Source: CAZCWX01 sp964502465
GTDB taxonomy: Bacteria; Desulfobacterota; Binatia; Bin18
Reading direction: 5' to 3'
NCBI GenBank assembly: GCA_964502465.1
Contig: CAZCWX010000280.1
Coordinates: forward strand, 1-9,789
DNA: 9,789 nt
A model generated the notes under the pieces. That model did no database searches. It was not told where the DNA came from and was given only the letters and a program-made list of their open reading frames with translations. The translations under genes were made by a program, and so were the position numbers. Positions 8,871 through 9,789 of this stretch are shown in pieces (the first letter of the stretch is position 1; each line of letters opens with the position of its first letter).

Positions 8871-9191
8871 AATGAAGGTTCCTTTACACGCGTGAAGAAG
8901 AAATCATAAACATTACAGGTTCATGGGCAACTCAAGGTACTCACGATACTACAGCAAATTGCAATTGGATGTGTCCTGCGTAGGGGCGATCCTTGTGATT
9001 GCCCGCGCGTCAGCCCATGACTTCCAGGGCGAAGACGAGCTTCGCCCCTACCAAGAATAAAGATACATCCGAGTGAAAACCACTATAGAACCGTCACTAC
9101 GCGTGTTCTCATGCGGGGTGTTCCTTCAGCGTAGAGGCGGTGACCACGTTACCGTACTGTCCCCTACCCCTGCACATTGCCGATACGTCGT
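8871..9191. other. 321-base spacer between the two epoxide-hydrolase-type genes
   Basis: No open frame that resembles a protein on either strand. It holds the palindromic repeat element at 8967-9070. The remaining sequence at 9071-9191 shows no feature I can name. The epoxide hydrolase ribosome binding site lies at its left end. A promoter for that gene could lie here but none is convincing. Confidence 0.5.
8967..9070. repeat. Palindromic intergenic repeat with GTAGGGGCGA ends (REP/MITE-like)
   Basis: GTAGGGGCGA at 8980-8989 is perfectly inverted as TCGCCCCTAC at 9042-9051. Outside it, GGATGTGTC (8967-8975) is matched by GATACATCC (9062-9070) with one mismatch, so the palindrome extends about 104 bases with an unpaired bulge. 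Each arm also folds on itself: GGGCGATC with GATTGCCC (8984-9004, one mismatched position) and GGGCGAAG with CTTCGCCC (9027-9047, perfect, five-base loop). Two adjacent hairpins with shared ends are the layout of REP/BIME or small non-autonomous elements. GTAGGGGCGA-type repeats are, from memory, widespread between genes in several environmental phyla. No transposase is present and no clear target-site duplication was found. Confidence 0.65.
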
Positions 9192-9572
9192 TTAGCTCCC
9201 GCTGATCTGTTTGTGAAAACTGGCCATATCATAGTAATCGCGCCACACCGCGATCTTCCCGCCCCGGATCTCGAACGCCCCCATGACCGGCAATGCCGCT
9301 TTCTTTCCCCCTTGTAACTCTATCCAGTCCACCCGTTCATTCATGACCAGAGTGCCGACCGACAAGGTCTCTGTCAGCTCAGCCCGGAAACTTTTCAGTT
9401 CCTTCATCTGCGGGGCAAAAAACTGGCGGATCTCTTCTTTCCCGCGATGAATCCCCACCGGCTTATCATCATGGACACAATCCTCAGTCAGATAGCTCAA
9501 CGCCCCCTCGAGGTCCAAGCGATCGAAGGCACGAAAAAACTCCACCACGACTTGTTCATTCGTTGTACTCAT
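9192..9572 (-). CDS. Limonene-1,2-epoxide hydrolase-like protein (NTF2 fold)
   Basis: A 126-residue NTF2-fold protein closest to the limonene-1,2-epoxide hydrolase (LEH) branch, which opens epoxides with an activated water in one step, without a covalent intermediate. Rhodococcus LEH uses Asp101-Arg99-Asp132, in the local patterns ERVD and WRDYFD. Here NERVDWIEL carries Arg80 and Asp82 and GAFEIRGGKIAVWRDYYD carries Asp112, 30 residues later, so the triad spacing is kept. The Tyr and Asn that help hold the water in the Rhodococcus enzyme seem to be replaced near CVHDDKPVG (32-40), so activity is likely but not assured; a general SnoaL-like role is the alternative. The protein is shorter than the 149-residue LEH, mostly at the N-terminus. 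AAGGAGG five bases before ATG fixes the start. It lies upstream of a second, unrelated epoxide hydrolase. Confidence 0.82.
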   Translation of the reverse strand: MSTTNEQVVVEFFRAFDRLDLEGALSYLTEDCVHDDKPVGIHRGKEEIRQFFAPQMKELKSFRAELTETLSVGTLVMNERVDWIELQGGKKAALPVMGAFEIRGGKIAVWRDYYDMASFHKQISGS

Positions 9573-9591
9573 CCCTTCCTCCTTATTCTCT

Positions 9592-9623
9592 CTGGTTTAT
9601 ACACAACCTGGTTTATACACAAC
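9592..9623. repeat. Perfect tandem 16-bp direct repeat
   Basis: CTGGTTTATACACAAC occurs twice head to tail at 9592-9607 and 9608-9623 with no mismatch. On the minus strand each copy reads GTTGTGTATAAACCAG, giving two TATAAA hexamers about 20-40 bases upstream of the start codon at 9572. They could act as duplicated -10 elements, but no good -35 sequence lies at 16-18 bases, so a promoter is only a possibility. The copy farther from the start codon also supplies the TAA that ends the frame running in from the right edge. Confidence 0.7.
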
Positions 9624-9789
9624 GTTTGCCCATTGAAGTAGCAGTTTGCAGAGACCGTGGCGAGAGCTCCTCCAGTGCTGGCATGACTTCCTGGGCCAAG
9701 AGCCGCAGACGATTCTCGGCCACATTTTCTCCGCGCTGTTCCTTGGTGCCCGCTCCGCTTTGCTGCCTTGCGCAATCATCCTTCATATA
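9613..9789 (-). CDS. Possible C-terminal end of a luciferase-like monooxygenase, cut by the window edge
   Basis: An open frame enters from the right edge and runs 58 codons to TAA at 9613-9615. Residues about 24-42 read VAENRLRLLAQEVMPALEEL, which resembles the last helix of LLM flavin monooxygenases (pattern of LF..EVMPAL). A preceding GTKEQ recalls the GTPEQ motif of that family, but it lies much closer to the final helix than usual, so the gene may be damaged here or the match may be chance. The stop falls inside a tandem 16-bp repeat, so the natural end of the protein may have been altered by the duplication. If real, it would put an LLM directly upstream of the LEH-like gene, 40 bases away. 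Only sequence beyond this window can settle it. Confidence 0.38.
   Translation of the reverse strand, partial: YMKDDCARQQSGAGTKEQRGENVAENRLRLLAQEVMPALEELSPRSLQTATSMGKRCV

Overview
The window is one continuous minus-strand block of catabolic genes on moderately GC-rich DNA (high fifties percent by eye). No housekeeping gene, RNA gene, CRISPR array or transposase is visible. The mix resembles environmental lineages such as Candidatus Binatota, Entotheonella/Tectomicrobia or Rokubacteria: family III CoA-transferases, SnoaL-like proteins, a COG3653 amidohydrolase, microsomal-type epoxide hydrolase, Baeyer-Villiger-type flavoprotein and luciferase-like monooxygenase traces. Intergenic repeats of the AACACCC and GTAGGGGCGA kinds fit the same picture. 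That placement is inference from gene content; no phylogenetic marker is present.

Layout in transcription order (right to left). At the right edge is the possible tail of a luciferase-like monooxygenase (LLM; 9613-9789). A tandem 16-bp repeat follows, then a limonene-1,2-epoxide hydrolase-like protein (9192-9572). A 321-bp spacer holds a palindromic repeat element. Next is a microsomal-type alpha/beta-hydrolase epoxide hydrolase (7701-8870) and a 181-bp spacer. Then comes a tight run of seven reading frames with gaps of 66 bp or less: Baeyer-Villiger/flavin monooxygenase (5690-7519), D-aminoacylase-like amidohydrolase (3923-5653), a 59-codon remnant of an LLM (3732-3911), a SnoaL-like protein (3300-3692), a double-length family III CoA-transferase (819-3233) and an enoyl-CoA hydratase/isomerase-family protein (63-758). 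The last 62 bases hold nothing I can support.

Taken together the genes could oxidise a cyclic or terpenoid-like substrate, open epoxides to diols, insert oxygen next to a ketone to give an ester or lactone, hydrolyse it, load the acid on CoA and pass it to beta-oxidation. The set parallels the limonene route of Rhodococcus (LLM-family LimB, LEH LimA, Baeyer-Villiger monooxygenase, CoA activation), but the substrate is not shown by the sequence.

The most notable points are: (1) the 804-residue CoA-transferase has its two halves joined by a linker encoded by an intergenic-type repeat, and its first half has Asn where the catalytic Asp should be; (2) a tiny LLM reading frame keeps a perfect ribosome binding site and both apparent ends of the protein but has lost the middle; (3) LEH-family and alpha/beta-hydrolase-family epoxide hydrolases sit side by side.
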